In this document: positions 41,054-48,840 of the stretch, one piece after another
Layout: each line of letters starts with the position of its first letter
How positions within the stretch are numbered: position 1 is the first letter of the stretch
Source: Mycolicibacterium thermoresistibile
GTDB lineage: Bacteria > Actinomycetota > Actinomycetes > Mycobacteriales > Mycobacteriaceae
Length of the DNA: 64,000 bases
NCBI RefSeq assembly: GCF_900187065.1
Contig: NZ_LT906483.1
Coordinates: forward strand, 4,886,686-4,950,685
Direction of reading: 5' to 3'
The notes under the pieces: generated by a model
What the model was told of the DNA's origin: nothing
What the model saw: only the letters and a program-made list of their open reading frames with translations
Database searches by the model: none
Made by a program: the position numbers and the translations under genes

Positions 41054-41059
41054 AGGGTA
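41054..41059 (-). promoter_or_regulatory. -10 element TACCCT of leuS
   Basis: Read on the minus strand, TACCCT is followed by seven bases and then the leuS GTG, so leuS is probably a leaderless mRNA. Confidence 0.55.
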
Positions 41060-41148
41060 TAAGGGCCTGCCGGATCGGTCGTACCGCCCGCCGGGCCCGG
41101 CGCCGGCAACGGGACGGTCTCAGAAGGATCGCGGACACGTCAGCACTT

Positions 41149-41200
41149 GATTCCGAAACGATTCCGAACCTGTCGCCGCGGCCGTCGCGGTGGCTACAGT
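41149..41200 (+). promoter_or_regulatory. mtc28 promoter with direct repeat GATTCCGAAAC / GATTCCGAACC
   Basis: Two near-identical 11-base units (41149-41159, 41160-41170) repeat with one helical turn, directly above the expected -35 position of a TACAGT -10 box (41195-41200). Such placement suits a tandem activator site. The leader to ATG 41276 would be about 70 bases. Confidence 0.45.
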
Positions 41201-41275
41201 CGGCCTCTGACCAGTGAGAACACGAACTTCGACAGACCTTTCGACAGCGTTGTCAGCATGGGAAGGAACGGGGCG

Positions 41276-42223
41276 ATGAACCGGCTTGCCCGTCGCAAAC
41301 TGAGTCTGGCGGGAGGTGTGGCCGCCGGCCTGACCGGCATCCTCGGCTTCGCGGGCAGTACCGCATCGGCGCAGCCGCTGGTACCCCAACCGCCACCGCC
41401 GCCGGCACCCGCCACGGTGACCCAGACCGTGACCGTGGCCGCCGCACCGGTGGCGCCGGTGGCGCCGGTCACACCGGTGGGCCCGGTGAACCGGACACCA
41501 CCGGTGGCCGTCGACCCGGCCACCGGTGTGGCGATCGGCACCGCACCGGCCGCCGGCACCACGCCGGCCCTTCCGGTGGCCGTGCCACGCGAGACCATCG
41601 TGCCGGCCCGCTCGGGCACGTTGCGGGACTTCTTCACCGAACGCGGCGTCAAGATGGAACCCCAGGCGGCGGACGGGTTCACCGCGCTGAACATCGTGCT
41701 GCCGATGCCGCGCGGCTGGGCGCATGTGCCCGACCCGAACGTCCCCGATGCGTTCGCGGTCATCGCCGACCGGGTGGGCGGTGGGTTCTACACCTCCAAC
41801 GCGCAGGTCGTGGTGTACAAGCTGATCGGCGACTTCGACCCCAAGGAGGCGATCAGCCACGGCTACATCGACAGCCTGCAGCTGCCGGCCTGGCGCACCA
41901 CGGCCCAGTCGATGGCCGATCACCACGGCTGGCCGTCGTCACTGATCGAGGGCACCTACCGGGACAACTCGGTGACGTTGAACACCTCACGCCGCCACGT
42001 CATCGCGACCTCGGGATCCGACCGCTACCTGGTGAGCCTGTCGGTGACGACCGAGGTGGATCAGGCGGTGGCGGCCGCCGAGGCCACCGATGCGATCGTC
42101 AACGGCTTCAAGGTCACCAGCCCGACCCGGCCGTCCGCGCCGCCCGCCCCGGTCCGGGCACCGTCGGCCGCCCCGGTGTCGCTGCCCGCCTCGGGTGCGG
42201 GGCTGCCGGCCGCACAGCCCTGA
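41276..42223 (+). CDS. mtc28: Secreted proline-rich antigen Mtc28-like (LpqN/Mtc28 family)
   Basis: A 315-residue exported protein, the position ortholog of M. tuberculosis Rv0040c next to leuS. The signal peptide is RLARRKLSLAGGVAAGLTGILGFAGSTASA, cut before QPLVPQ. A Pro/Val/Ala/Thr-rich stretch follows (about 35-110), then a ~170-residue globular Mtc28/LpqN domain (LRDFFTERGVKMEPQ, GWAHVPDPNVPDAFAVIADR, YKLIGDFDPKEAISHGYIDSLQLPAW), and a second Pro/Ala tail. ATG 41276 was chosen over ATG 41258 because GGAACGGGGCG precedes it. Function outside the cell is unknown; a wall or trehalose-lipid role has been proposed for relatives. Confidence 0.88.
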   Translation: MNRLARRKLSLAGGVAAGLTGILGFAGSTASAQPLVPQPPPPPAPATVTQTVTVAAAPVAPVAPVTPVGPVNRTPPVAVDPATGVAIGTAPAAGTTPALPVAVPRETIVPARSGTLRDFFTERGVKMEPQAADGFTALNIVLPMPRGWAHVPDPNVPDAFAVIADRVGGGFYTSNAQVVVYKLIGDFDPKEAISHGYIDSLQLPAWRTTAQSMADHHGWPSSLIEGTYRDNSVTLNTSRRHVIATSGSDRYLVSLSVTTEVDQAVAAAEATDAIVNGFKVTSPTRPSAPPAPVRAPSAAPVSLPASGAGLPAAQP

Positions 42224-42280
42224 CGCACCAACGATCCGGGTGTGACGCACCCCGGGGTGCGTCCCGGCCGGCCGGGTTCG

Positions 42281-42286
42281 TATCCT
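42281..42286 (+). promoter_or_regulatory. -10 element TATCCT of the small membrane protein gene
   Basis: A TANNNT box seven bases before ATG 42294, a leaderless arrangement. No ribosome site is present. Confidence 0.55.
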
Positions 42287-42293
42287 GTGCCCC

Positions 42294-42671
42294 ATGCTGA
42301 TCGCCGCGGTGCTGTCCCTGTGCGCCGCTGTCGCGACCGCCGCGGTCGGACTGCGGTTGCTGACCCGACCCGTTCCCGCCGACACCGGTGGCCAGCTGAT
42401 GCGTGCGATGGCGCCGACTCAGTTGGCGGCGGCGGCGATGCTGACGGTCGGCGGTCTGGTGGGGCTGACGACCAGCCCGCAGACCGGCTGGGTGGTGCTG
42501 ATCGTGTGCATCATCGGGGCGGTCGGCACGGTCGCGGCCGGCAGCTGGCAGAGCGCCAAGGCCGGCGCGGAGGCGATGGCCGCTGCGCCGCCGTCCGGCG
42601 GCTGCGGCACCGCGTGTGCGACCTGCACCCTGTCCTGCAGCACCGCCACCAGCACCAGCGCCGGCAGCTGA
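42294..42671 (+). CDS. Small two-to-three-span membrane protein (Rv0039c-like)
   Basis: A 125-residue protein. Hydrophobic helices are LIAAVLSLCAAVATAAVGLRLL (1-23), LAAAAMLTVGGLVGLTT (about 44-60) and GWVVLIVCIIGAVGTVAAGSW (about 64-85). The C-terminus is Cys/Ser/Thr-rich (GGCGTACATCTLSCSTATS), with four Cys that could pair or bind metal. It matches Rv0039c of M. tuberculosis in size and position between mtc28 and the AlgH-like gene. Function unknown. Confidence 0.72.
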   Translation: MLIAAVLSLCAAVATAAVGLRLLTRPVPADTGGQLMRAMAPTQLAAAAMLTVGGLVGLTTSPQTGWVVLIVCIIGAVGTVAAGSWQSAKAGAEAMAAAPPSGGCGTACATCTLSCSTATSTSAGS

Positions 42672-42695
42672 TCCGGCGCGCCCCGCGCCCGCTGG

Positions 42696-43310
42696 TCAGT
42701 TGCGGCTGAGGTCGATCGGGTGGGTGGCCAACAGTGACAACGGATACGGCTGGCGGCGCAGCACCCGCCCCCACAGATCGACCCGCGGCTCCACCAGGAC
42801 ATCCGACGGCAGCGCCGAGAGCACGATCCAGTCGTCGCGTTCGATCTCCCCGTCCAGCTGGCCGATCGTCCAGCCGGAGTAGCCGGCGAAGATCCGGATC
42901 CCCTCGAGCGCCGGGGCGACGGCGTCCGGATCCGCGTCGAGGTCGACCATCACGATCCGGCCCTGCACATGCCGTAACCCGGGCACCCCGGCGGCGTCCA
43001 CCCCGACCCGCAGCTTGCCCAGGCACAGCGCCGCGTCCCGTTTCACCGGTCCACCGATGAACACCGTCTTGGGTTTGGCGGCCAGCTTCGCCCACTGCGG
43101 CAGAATGTTGTACACCGCGGTCTCGCTGGGCCGGTTCAGCACCACACCGAGGGTGCCGCCGTCGTTGTGCTCGATGATGTAGATGACGCTGCGCCGGAAC
43201 GTCGGCTCCAGCAGGTCGGTGTTGGCGAGCAGCAGCGTGCCCGACCGGACCCGCTGGGCGGCCGGTGCGATGAAGTCCTCCGGCTCCTCTGAGTGCGCCA
43301 CGTCTTTCAT
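42696..43310 (-). CDS. UPF0301/YqgE-AlgH family protein (Rv0038 ortholog)
   Basis: A 204-residue protein. The family core is complete: VRSGTLLLANTDLLEPTFRRSVIYIIEHNDGGTLGVVLNRPSE, VFIGGPVKRDAALCLG, and GYSGWTIGQLDGEIERDDWIVL. ATG 43310 gives the N-terminus MKDVAHSEEPEDFIAPAAQRV, which parallels the M. tuberculosis protein. No catalytic function is established for the family. It forms the last gene of the segment that in M. tuberculosis lies on the other side of the origin. Confidence 0.9.
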   Translation of the reverse strand: MKDVAHSEEPEDFIAPAAQRVRSGTLLLANTDLLEPTFRRSVIYIIEHNDGGTLGVVLNRPSETAVYNILPQWAKLAAKPKTVFIGGPVKRDAALCLGKLRVGVDAAGVPGLRHVQGRIVMVDLDADPDAVAPALEGIRIFAGYSGWTIGQLDGEIERDDWIVLSALPSDVLVEPRVDLWGRVLRRQPYPLSLLATHPIDLSRN

Positions 43311-43403
43311 GATGGCACCCGCGCCGAAGCGGCGGGAGTACAAACCCGCGGTTGCGCGTCGCCGCTGCGCGACGGCGGATGTGGCGGGCGCCCGATGTGG
43401 CGA

Positions 43404-43898
43404 TCAGCCGGTGGTGGCGGCGTCGGCGCGGCCGTCGCCGTCGGTGTCGGCGAGCTTCACATCCCACCGGCCGTCGCCGTCGGTGTCGACATAGGCCCAC
43501 TCCCGGCCCAGCACCATGTCGGCCGACCCGTCGCCGTCGAGATCCAGTAGGCGGTCGTCGATCTCACCGTCGCCGTCGAAGTCGACCAGCGGGCCCCCGG
43601 TGTGTTCGACACCGTCGGGTCCCAGCCAGCGCATCGGCGCGCCGGCCACCCCCAGCGCCCAGCTGCCGGTGCCGTCGTCGGTGAACGCCGTCTCCGGCAC
43701 GTCGTCGTCATCGAGGTCGAGCACCGCGTGGTCGGCCAGCCCGTCCCCGTCCAGGTCGGCCAGCGCATCATCGAGGCGGCCGTCGCCGTCGAAATCCAGA
43801 CCGACCGCGTCCAGCAGGCCGTCGTCGTCGAGGTCGAGGGTCGGGTCGGCGGTGTAGATGGTGGCCGAGCCGTCCTCGGCGCCCAGGCAGAAATCCAT
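43404..43898 (-). CDS. Asp-rich calcium-binding repeat protein (DxDxDG repeats)
   Basis: A 164-residue acidic protein with at least seven D-x-D-x-D-G-x-x-D motifs (DLDDDGLLD, DFDGDGRLD, DLDGDGLAD, DFDGDGEID, DLDGDGSAD, DTDGDGRWD, DTDGDGRAD) and a variant DLDDDDVPE. This is the calcium loop of dockerin, thrombospondin type 3 and EF-hand-like proteins. There is no signal peptide, though the N-terminus MDFCLGAEDGSAT is short. Databases often name such mycobacterial proteins pullulanase, for which nothing here gives support. It stands between the AlgH-like gene and pcnA, absent in M. tuberculosis as far as I remember. Confidence 0.75.
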   Translation of the reverse strand: MDFCLGAEDGSATIYTADPTLDLDDDGLLDAVGLDFDGDGRLDDALADLDGDGLADHAVLDLDDDDVPETAFTDDGTGSWALGVAGAPMRWLGPDGVEHTGGPLVDFDGDGEIDDRLLDLDGDGSADMVLGREWAYVDTDGDGRWDVKLADTDGDGRADAATTG

Positions 43899-43939
43899 AC
43901 CTCATCCGACGCCGACGGGTCGGTGCCGGTTCCCGCCTG

Positions 43940-45397
43940 TCACTTCTGCCCGTTCTGCCGGGCCTCCCACCACTTCAGCAGTTCGTCGACCGCTTCCTCC
44001 CGGCTCAGCGGGCCGCGGTCCAGCCGCAACTCCTTGAGATACCGCCACGCCTCACCGACCTGGGGGCCGGGCCCGATGCCGAGGATCTCCATGATCTCGT
44101 TACCGTCGAGATCCGGCCGCACCCGGGCCAGATCCTCCTTGGCCTGCAGTTCGGCGATCCGGCGTTCCAGATTGTCGTAGTTGGCCTGCAGCCGGGCCGC
44201 GCGCCGCCGGTTGCGGGTGGTGCAGTCGGCGCGCACCAGCTTGTGCAGTTTCGGCAGCAGATGCCCGGCGTCGGCGACATAGCGCCGCACCGCCGAGTCG
44301 GTCCACTTGCCGTCCCCGTAGCCGTGGAACCGCAGATGCAGGTACACCAGCTGGGAGACGTCCTCCACCATCTGCTTGGAGTACTTCAACGCCCGCATCC
44401 GCTTGCGGGTCATCTTCGCGCCGACCACCTCGTGGTGGTGGAAGCTCACCCGGCCGTCGGACTCCAGCCGCCGGGTGGCCGGTTTGCCGATGTCGTGCAG
44501 CAGCGCCGCCCACCGCAACACCAGGTCCGGTTCGCCGTCCTCCAGCGCGATCGCCTGCCGCAGCACCTGCAGCGAATGCTGATAGACGTCCTTGTGCTGG
44601 TGGTGCTCGTCGATCTCCATCCGCATCGCCCCGACCTCGGGCAGCACCACCTCACCCATCCCGGTCTCCACCATCAGGTCGATCCCGGCCACCGGGTCGT
44701 CGCCCAGGATGAGTTTGTCCAGTTCGGCCTGCACCCGTTCCGGGCTGATCCGCGCCAGCTGCGGCGCCATCCGCTCGATCGCGGCCCGCACCCGCGGCGC
44801 CACCGTGAACCGCAGCTGCGACACGAACCGGGCCGCCCGCAGCATCCGCAGCGGGTCGTCGCCGAACGACACCTCCGGCTCGGCCGGGGTGTCGAGGGTG
44901 CGGGCCCGCAGATGCGCGAGGCCGCCCAGCGGGTCGTGGAACTCGCCGAACCCGCCCGGACTGTCCGGGGTGATGCGAACCGCCATCGCGTTCACGGTGA
45001 AATCACGGCGCACCAGGTCGTCGTCGAGCCGGTCGCCGAACCGCACCTCGGGATGGCGGGACACCTGGTCATAGCTGTCGGCGCGGAAGGTGGTGATCTC
45101 CAGGCGCAGGCCGCGCTTGGCCACCCCGACGGTGCCGAACTCGATGCCGGTGTCCCACATCGCCTCGGCCCACGGCCGCAGCATCTTCTGCATCTGCTCC
45201 GGCCGGGCGTCGGTGGTGAAGTCCAGATCGGTGCCCAGCCGGCCGAGCAGCGCGTCCCGCACGCTGCCGCCGACCAGATACAGCTCGTGGCCCGCGTCGG
45301 CGAACACCGTGCCGATATCGCGCAGCAGTTCGGCGTGCCGGTTCAGTGCGACGGCGGCACCGGCCAGCAGTTCGGCATCCTCGACAGCGTTGGGCAC
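43940..45397 (-). CDS. pcnA: CCA tRNA nucleotidyltransferase
   Basis: A 485-residue class II nucleotidyltransferase that builds or repairs the CCA end of tRNAs. The head domain has LYLVGGSVRDALLGRLGTDLDFTTDARP (metal acids DLD), the neck carries the nucleotide-choosing region DPLRMLRAARFVSQL, and an HD domain follows with LRWAALLHDIGKP and HHHEVVGAKMTRKRMR. The GTG start at 45397 has a TAAGCT box eight bases upstream. It is divergent from mutT4. The HD domain suggests additional phosphodiesterase capacity as in other bacterial members. Confidence 0.95.
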   Translation of the reverse strand: MPNAVEDAELLAGAAVALNRHAELLRDIGTVFADAGHELYLVGGSVRDALLGRLGTDLDFTTDARPEQMQKMLRPWAEAMWDTGIEFGTVGVAKRGLRLEITTFRADSYDQVSRHPEVRFGDRLDDDLVRRDFTVNAMAVRITPDSPGGFGEFHDPLGGLAHLRARTLDTPAEPEVSFGDDPLRMLRAARFVSQLRFTVAPRVRAAIERMAPQLARISPERVQAELDKLILGDDPVAGIDLMVETGMGEVVLPEVGAMRMEIDEHHQHKDVYQHSLQVLRQAIALEDGEPDLVLRWAALLHDIGKPATRRLESDGRVSFHHHEVVGAKMTRKRMRALKYSKQMVEDVSQLVYLHLRFHGYGDGKWTDSAVRRYVADAGHLLPKLHKLVRADCTTRNRRRAARLQANYDNLERRIAELQAKEDLARVRPDLDGNEIMEILGIGPGPQVGEAWRYLKELRLDRGPLSREEAVDELLKWWEARQNGQK

Positions 45398-45405
45398 GTT
45401 CGATG

Positions 45406-45411
45406 AGCTTA
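45406..45411 (-). promoter_or_regulatory. -10 element TAAGCT of pcnA
   Basis: Minus-strand TANNNT box eight bases before the pcnA GTG; leaderless or one-base leader. Confidence 0.4.
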
Positions 45412-45468
45412 ATGGCTACGAGACGGCAACGACCGGCGAGTACGCCCGGGCGGCATCCGGGTGCCAGC

Positions 45469-45474
45469 TACTAT
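45469..45474 (+). promoter_or_regulatory. -10 element TACTAT of the mutT4 operon
   Basis: A TANNNT box seven bases before GTG 45482. It decides the start: the upstream ATG 45461 would lie before the transcript. Confidence 0.6.
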
Positions 45475-45481
45475 CGCTTGG

Positions 45482-46384
45482 GTGTCGGAGGGCGAGTGGG
45501 CCAAACCTAGACGGCGCCGAGGTCGGCGCCGCGGCCGACGCGCGGCAGGTCCGCCCCGGCCGACCCCCGAACCGGACATTTCCGGCCGACACAATATCGC
45601 CGTCCCCGCCGAGGACGGGTGCGACACGACCGAAACCCGCCCCACCGAATTCCCGCCGAAACCGGGCGCGCATTCCCGCGCCAAGCCGGACCACAAGCCG
45701 GACGGGAAACCCGACCGGAAACCCCGGTCCCGGCCGCGGCGCGCCCCCAACCGGTTGCGCACCGTGCACGAGACGTCCGCCGGCGGGCTGGTCATCGACG
45801 GCCTCGACGGACCCAAGGAGAAGCAGGTCGCGGCGCTGATCGGCCGTCTCGACCGGCGCGGCAGGATGCTGTGGTCACTGCCGAAGGGCCACATCGAGAT
45901 GGGTGAGACCGCCGAGCAGACCGCCATCCGCGAGGTGGCCGAGGAGACCGGCGTCCAGGGCGCCGTGCTGGCCGCCCTCGGCAGCATCGACTACTGGTTC
46001 GTCACCGAGGGCCGCCGCGTCCACAAGACGGTGCACCATTATCTGATGCGGTTCCTCGGCGGTGAACTGTCCGACGACGACGTCGAGGTGAGCGAGGTGG
46101 CCTGGGTGCCACTCAGCGAGCTGCCCACCCGGCTGGCCTACGCCGACGAACGCCGACTCGCCGAGGTCGCCGGGGAGTTGATCGACACCCTGCAGACCCA
46201 CGGTCCGCAGGCCCTGCCGCCGCTGCCGCAGATGGCGCCTCGGCGGCGCCCCCAGACTCATTCGCGTACCCGTAGCAGCCGTCGCCGCGACGACAGCGCG
46301 GCCCACTCCCGGGGTGAGGGCCGCGAGCGCGGCGCGGCCAACTCCTCCGGCCGGCGGACGAACGGCTGCGGAAAAGGACCGTGA
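45482..46384 (+). CDS. mutT4: NUDIX hydrolase MutT4
   Basis: A 300-residue protein from GTG 45482 (VSEGEWAKPRRRRGRRRGRRAA). The first ~85 residues are basic and disordered; the NUDIX domain spans about 95-230 with the box GHIEMGETAEQTAIREVAEETGV containing the REVAEE metal ligands. The C-terminal tail is again Arg/Ser-rich. NUDIX enzymes hydrolyse nucleoside diphosphates linked to another moiety; MutT4 relatives have been linked to sanitation of damaged nucleotides, but activity differs between paralogues. Its TGA overlaps the next start (GTGA), so it is coupled to the DUF6049-murJ genes. Confidence 0.9.
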   Translation: MSEGEWAKPRRRRGRRRGRRAAGPPRPTPEPDISGRHNIAVPAEDGCDTTETRPTEFPPKPGAHSRAKPDHKPDGKPDRKPRSRPRRAPNRLRTVHETSAGGLVIDGLDGPKEKQVAALIGRLDRRGRMLWSLPKGHIEMGETAEQTAIREVAEETGVQGAVLAALGSIDYWFVTEGRRVHKTVHHYLMRFLGGELSDDDVEVSEVAWVPLSELPTRLAYADERRLAEVAGELIDTLQTHGPQALPPLPQMAPRRRPQTHSRTRSSRRRDDSAAHSRGEGRERGAANSSGRRTNGCGKGP

Positions 46385-48840
46385 TGGCCAGTCGAGCACG
46401 CGGCGCGTTGCTCCCCCGCCTCCTGGCCGTCCTCGCAGTGCTCGCAGTCGCGCTGATGACGGTCCCGGTCCAGCACGCCGCGGCCACCGAAGCCGGCTCC
46501 GGAACCTTCCTGCAGGTGCGCATCGACCGCATCACCCCCGATGTGCTGACCACCACCAGCGACGACGACGTCACGGTGGTGGCGACGGTGACCAATGTCG
46601 GGGACCGGCCGGTGCGCGACGTGGTGGCCCGGCTGGAACTCGCGCCGGCGGTGACCACCTCGGCGGGCCTGCGCACCAACCTCGGCGGCAACGTCGACCA
46701 GTACCTGCCGGTCGCCGACTTCATCGATGTGGCACCCGAACTCGACCGCGGTGAGGACATCACGTTCACGCTCAGCTATCCGCTGCGGTCCACGCAGGGT
46801 TCGGCGCTCAACATCACCGAGCCGGGCGTCTATCCGTTGATGGTGAACATCAACGGCACCCCCGACTACGGGGCGCCGGCCCGGCTCGACGACTCCCGGT
46901 TCCTGCTCCCGGTGCTCGGGGTGCCCGGCGACGGCGCCGATTCCGGTGCCGCGCTGAGTTCGGTGGTACCGCCGGACATTTCGGCCCCGGTGCGGTACAC
47001 CGTGTTCTGGCCGCTGGCCGACAGGCCGCGGCTGGCCGCCGGCGCTCCCGGCGGCACCACCCCGGTCCGGTTGGTCGACGACGAACTCGCGGTGTCGCTG
47101 GCGCCGGGCGGCCGGTTGGACACGCTGCTGGCCGCGGTCGACTTCGCCACCCGCCCGGCCGTCGACTCCCGCGGCGACCTCAGCCGCACCCTGTGCCTGG
47201 CGGTCGACCCCGATCTGCTCATCACGGTCAACGCCATGACCGCCGGGTACGTCGTCAACGACGGGCCGGACATCGGGCCCGGAACCCCGGTGCGCCCCGG
47301 CAGCGGCACCGAGGCCGCGGTCACCTGGCTCGACCGGCTCCGAGAACTGGCGACCCGGATGTGTGTGGTGTCCACCGTGTTCGCGCAGACCGACCTGGAC
47401 GCGCTGCACCGCGTCGGCGACCCCGGTCTGAGCACCATCGCCACCCGCGGCGCCGCCAACATCGTCGACCAGATCCTCGGCGTCGAATCCACCCGCGGCG
47501 CCACCCTGTTGGCGGACGGCCCGCTGACCGGCCCGGCCGTCGAGCTGCTCGCCCAGCAGGGTGACACCGTGGCGATCGCGGCCGCCGACACCCCGGCGCA
47601 GGACGCCGCCACCGGCCTGCCCGCCGACGCGGACCTCACCCCGGTGCGGTACCGGCCGCAGGTGGTGGCCGCACCGTTCGACCCCGCGGTGGGGGCCGCG
47701 CTCGCCGGGGCCGGCATCGACCCGACCACCCCGTCCTACCTGGATCCGTCGCTGCACATCCCGCTGGCCGGCGATTCCCAGGTGGCCCGCCGCCAATCGG
47801 CCCTCGGGGCGCTGCTGTGGCGCAGCCTGCGACCCGACACCACACCGCGCGATCAGATCCTGCTGCCGCCGCCCACCTGGAACCTGCACGCCGAGGACGC
47901 CCAGGCGATCCTGTCGGCGGTGGCCACCGCCATCCGGGCCGGGCTGGCCGAGCCGCGCCCGCTGCCCCAGCTGATCGCCGAGACCGCCGCGGTGCCCGCC
48001 GACACCGAACAGTCGCCGCCCGCGCAGGCGGGAAACCCCGACGCCCGGATCGACGACGCGATCACCGCCGGGATCGGCGCGGTGACCGGCCGGTTGTGGG
48101 GTCTGACCGCGGCGCTGACCACCGACCACCGCACCGGGTTGACCGGCACCGGCTACACCGCGCCGTTGCGCGAGGACATGCTGCGGGCGCTGAGCCAGGC
48201 GGTGCCGGTCGACGCCCGCAACGCGCTGGCCCGCCAGCGGCTCGACACCGTCGGCGCGACGGTGGACAACCTGTTCCGCGCGGTCACCGTCGTCAACCCG
48301 GGCGACTCCTACACCCTGGCCACCGAACGCAGCCCGCTGCCGCTGGCGCTGCGCAACGACCTCGCGGTGCCGATCCGGGTCAGGCTGCACGTCGACGCCC
48401 CGCCCGGCATGACGGTCACCGATCTCGGCGAGATCGAACTGCCGCCCGGCTATCTGCCGCTGCGCGTCCCGGTCGAGGTCCACTTCACCCAGCGGTTCGC
48501 CGTCGACGTGGCGCTGACCACCGCCGACGGCCTGCCCGTCGGCGAGCCGGTGCGGCTGTCGGTGCACTCCAACGCCTACGGCCAGGTGCTGTTCTTCATC
48601 ACCCTGTCCGCCGGGGCGGTGCTGGTGTTCCTGGCCGGCCGGCGGTTGTGGCACCGGTTCCGCGGCCAGCCCGATCCGGCCGACCTGGACCGCCCGGACC
48701 CGCTGGAGGTCGCGCTGCACTACGACCCGGCCACCGACACCGCCGCACCCGACTCGGCTCCCGACGCGCCGGGCGACCCGGGTCGATCACGCAGCCGCAC
48801 CGGGGCGGACACCGGCGCCGGGCTCGGTGGGGACACATGA
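46381..48840 (+). CDS. DUF6049 secreted/membrane-anchored protein (Rv3909-like)
   Basis: An 819-residue protein with a cleavable signal (LPRLLAVLAVLAVALMTVPVQHAAA, to about residue 36), a large extracytoplasmic part, and a C-terminal anchor FFITLSAGAVLVFLAGRRLW near 742-762 followed by a short charged cytosolic tail. The first domain (VTNVGDRPVRDVVARLELAP) looks like an immunoglobulin-like fold, and a later beta-rich region (PIRVRLHVDAPPGMTVTDLGEIELPPG) another. Function is unknown; the invariant place between mutT4 and murJ, overlapping both by four bases, suggests a partner of the lipid II flippase. Confidence 0.82.
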   Translation: MMASRARGALLPRLLAVLAVLAVALMTVPVQHAAATEAGSGTFLQVRIDRITPDVLTTTSDDDVTVVATVTNVGDRPVRDVVARLELAPAVTTSAGLRTNLGGNVDQYLPVADFIDVAPELDRGEDITFTLSYPLRSTQGSALNITEPGVYPLMVNINGTPDYGAPARLDDSRFLLPVLGVPGDGADSGAALSSVVPPDISAPVRYTVFWPLADRPRLAAGAPGGTTPVRLVDDELAVSLAPGGRLDTLLAAVDFATRPAVDSRGDLSRTLCLAVDPDLLITVNAMTAGYVVNDGPDIGPGTPVRPGSGTEAAVTWLDRLRELATRMCVVSTVFAQTDLDALHRVGDPGLSTIATRGAANIVDQILGVESTRGATLLADGPLTGPAVELLAQQGDTVAIAAADTPAQDAATGLPADADLTPVRYRPQVVAAPFDPAVGAALAGAGIDPTTPSYLDPSLHIPLAGDSQVARRQSALGALLWRSLRPDTTPRDQILLPPPTWNLHAEDAQAILSAVATAIRAGLAEPRPLPQLIAETAAVPADTEQSPPAQAGNPDARIDDAITAGIGAVTGRLWGLTAALTTDHRTGLTGTGYTAPLREDMLRALSQAVPVDARNALARQRLDTVGATVDNLFRAVTVVNPGDSYTLATERSPLPLALRNDLAVPIRVRLHVDAPPGMTVTDLGEIELPPGYLPLRVPVEVHFTQRFAVDVALTTADGLPVGEPVRLSVHSNAYGQVLFFITLSAGAVLVFLAGRRLWHRFRGQPDPADLDRPDPLEVALHYDPATDTAAPDSAPDAPGDPGRSRSRTGADTGAGLGGDT

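Noticed and set aside
41047..41275. T-box or other tRNA-sensing leader for leuS
   Set aside because: The leuS promoter appears leaderless (TACCCT seven bases before GTG), and no T-box core sequence was seen.
43404..43898. Pullulanase naming for the Asp-rich repeat protein
   Set aside because: No glycoside hydrolase motif is present; the whole protein is calcium-loop repeats.
46258..48720. 820-codon minus-strand frame opposite the DUF6049 gene
   Set aside because: Same antisense effect of high-GC codon bias; no start context and no recognisable domain.
47817..48836. Long open frame upstream of murJ giving a 1631-residue protein
   Set aside because: The added 340 residues are Arg/His/Pro-rich shadow of the DUF6049 gene in another frame; ATG 48837 with the ATGA overlap is the real start.
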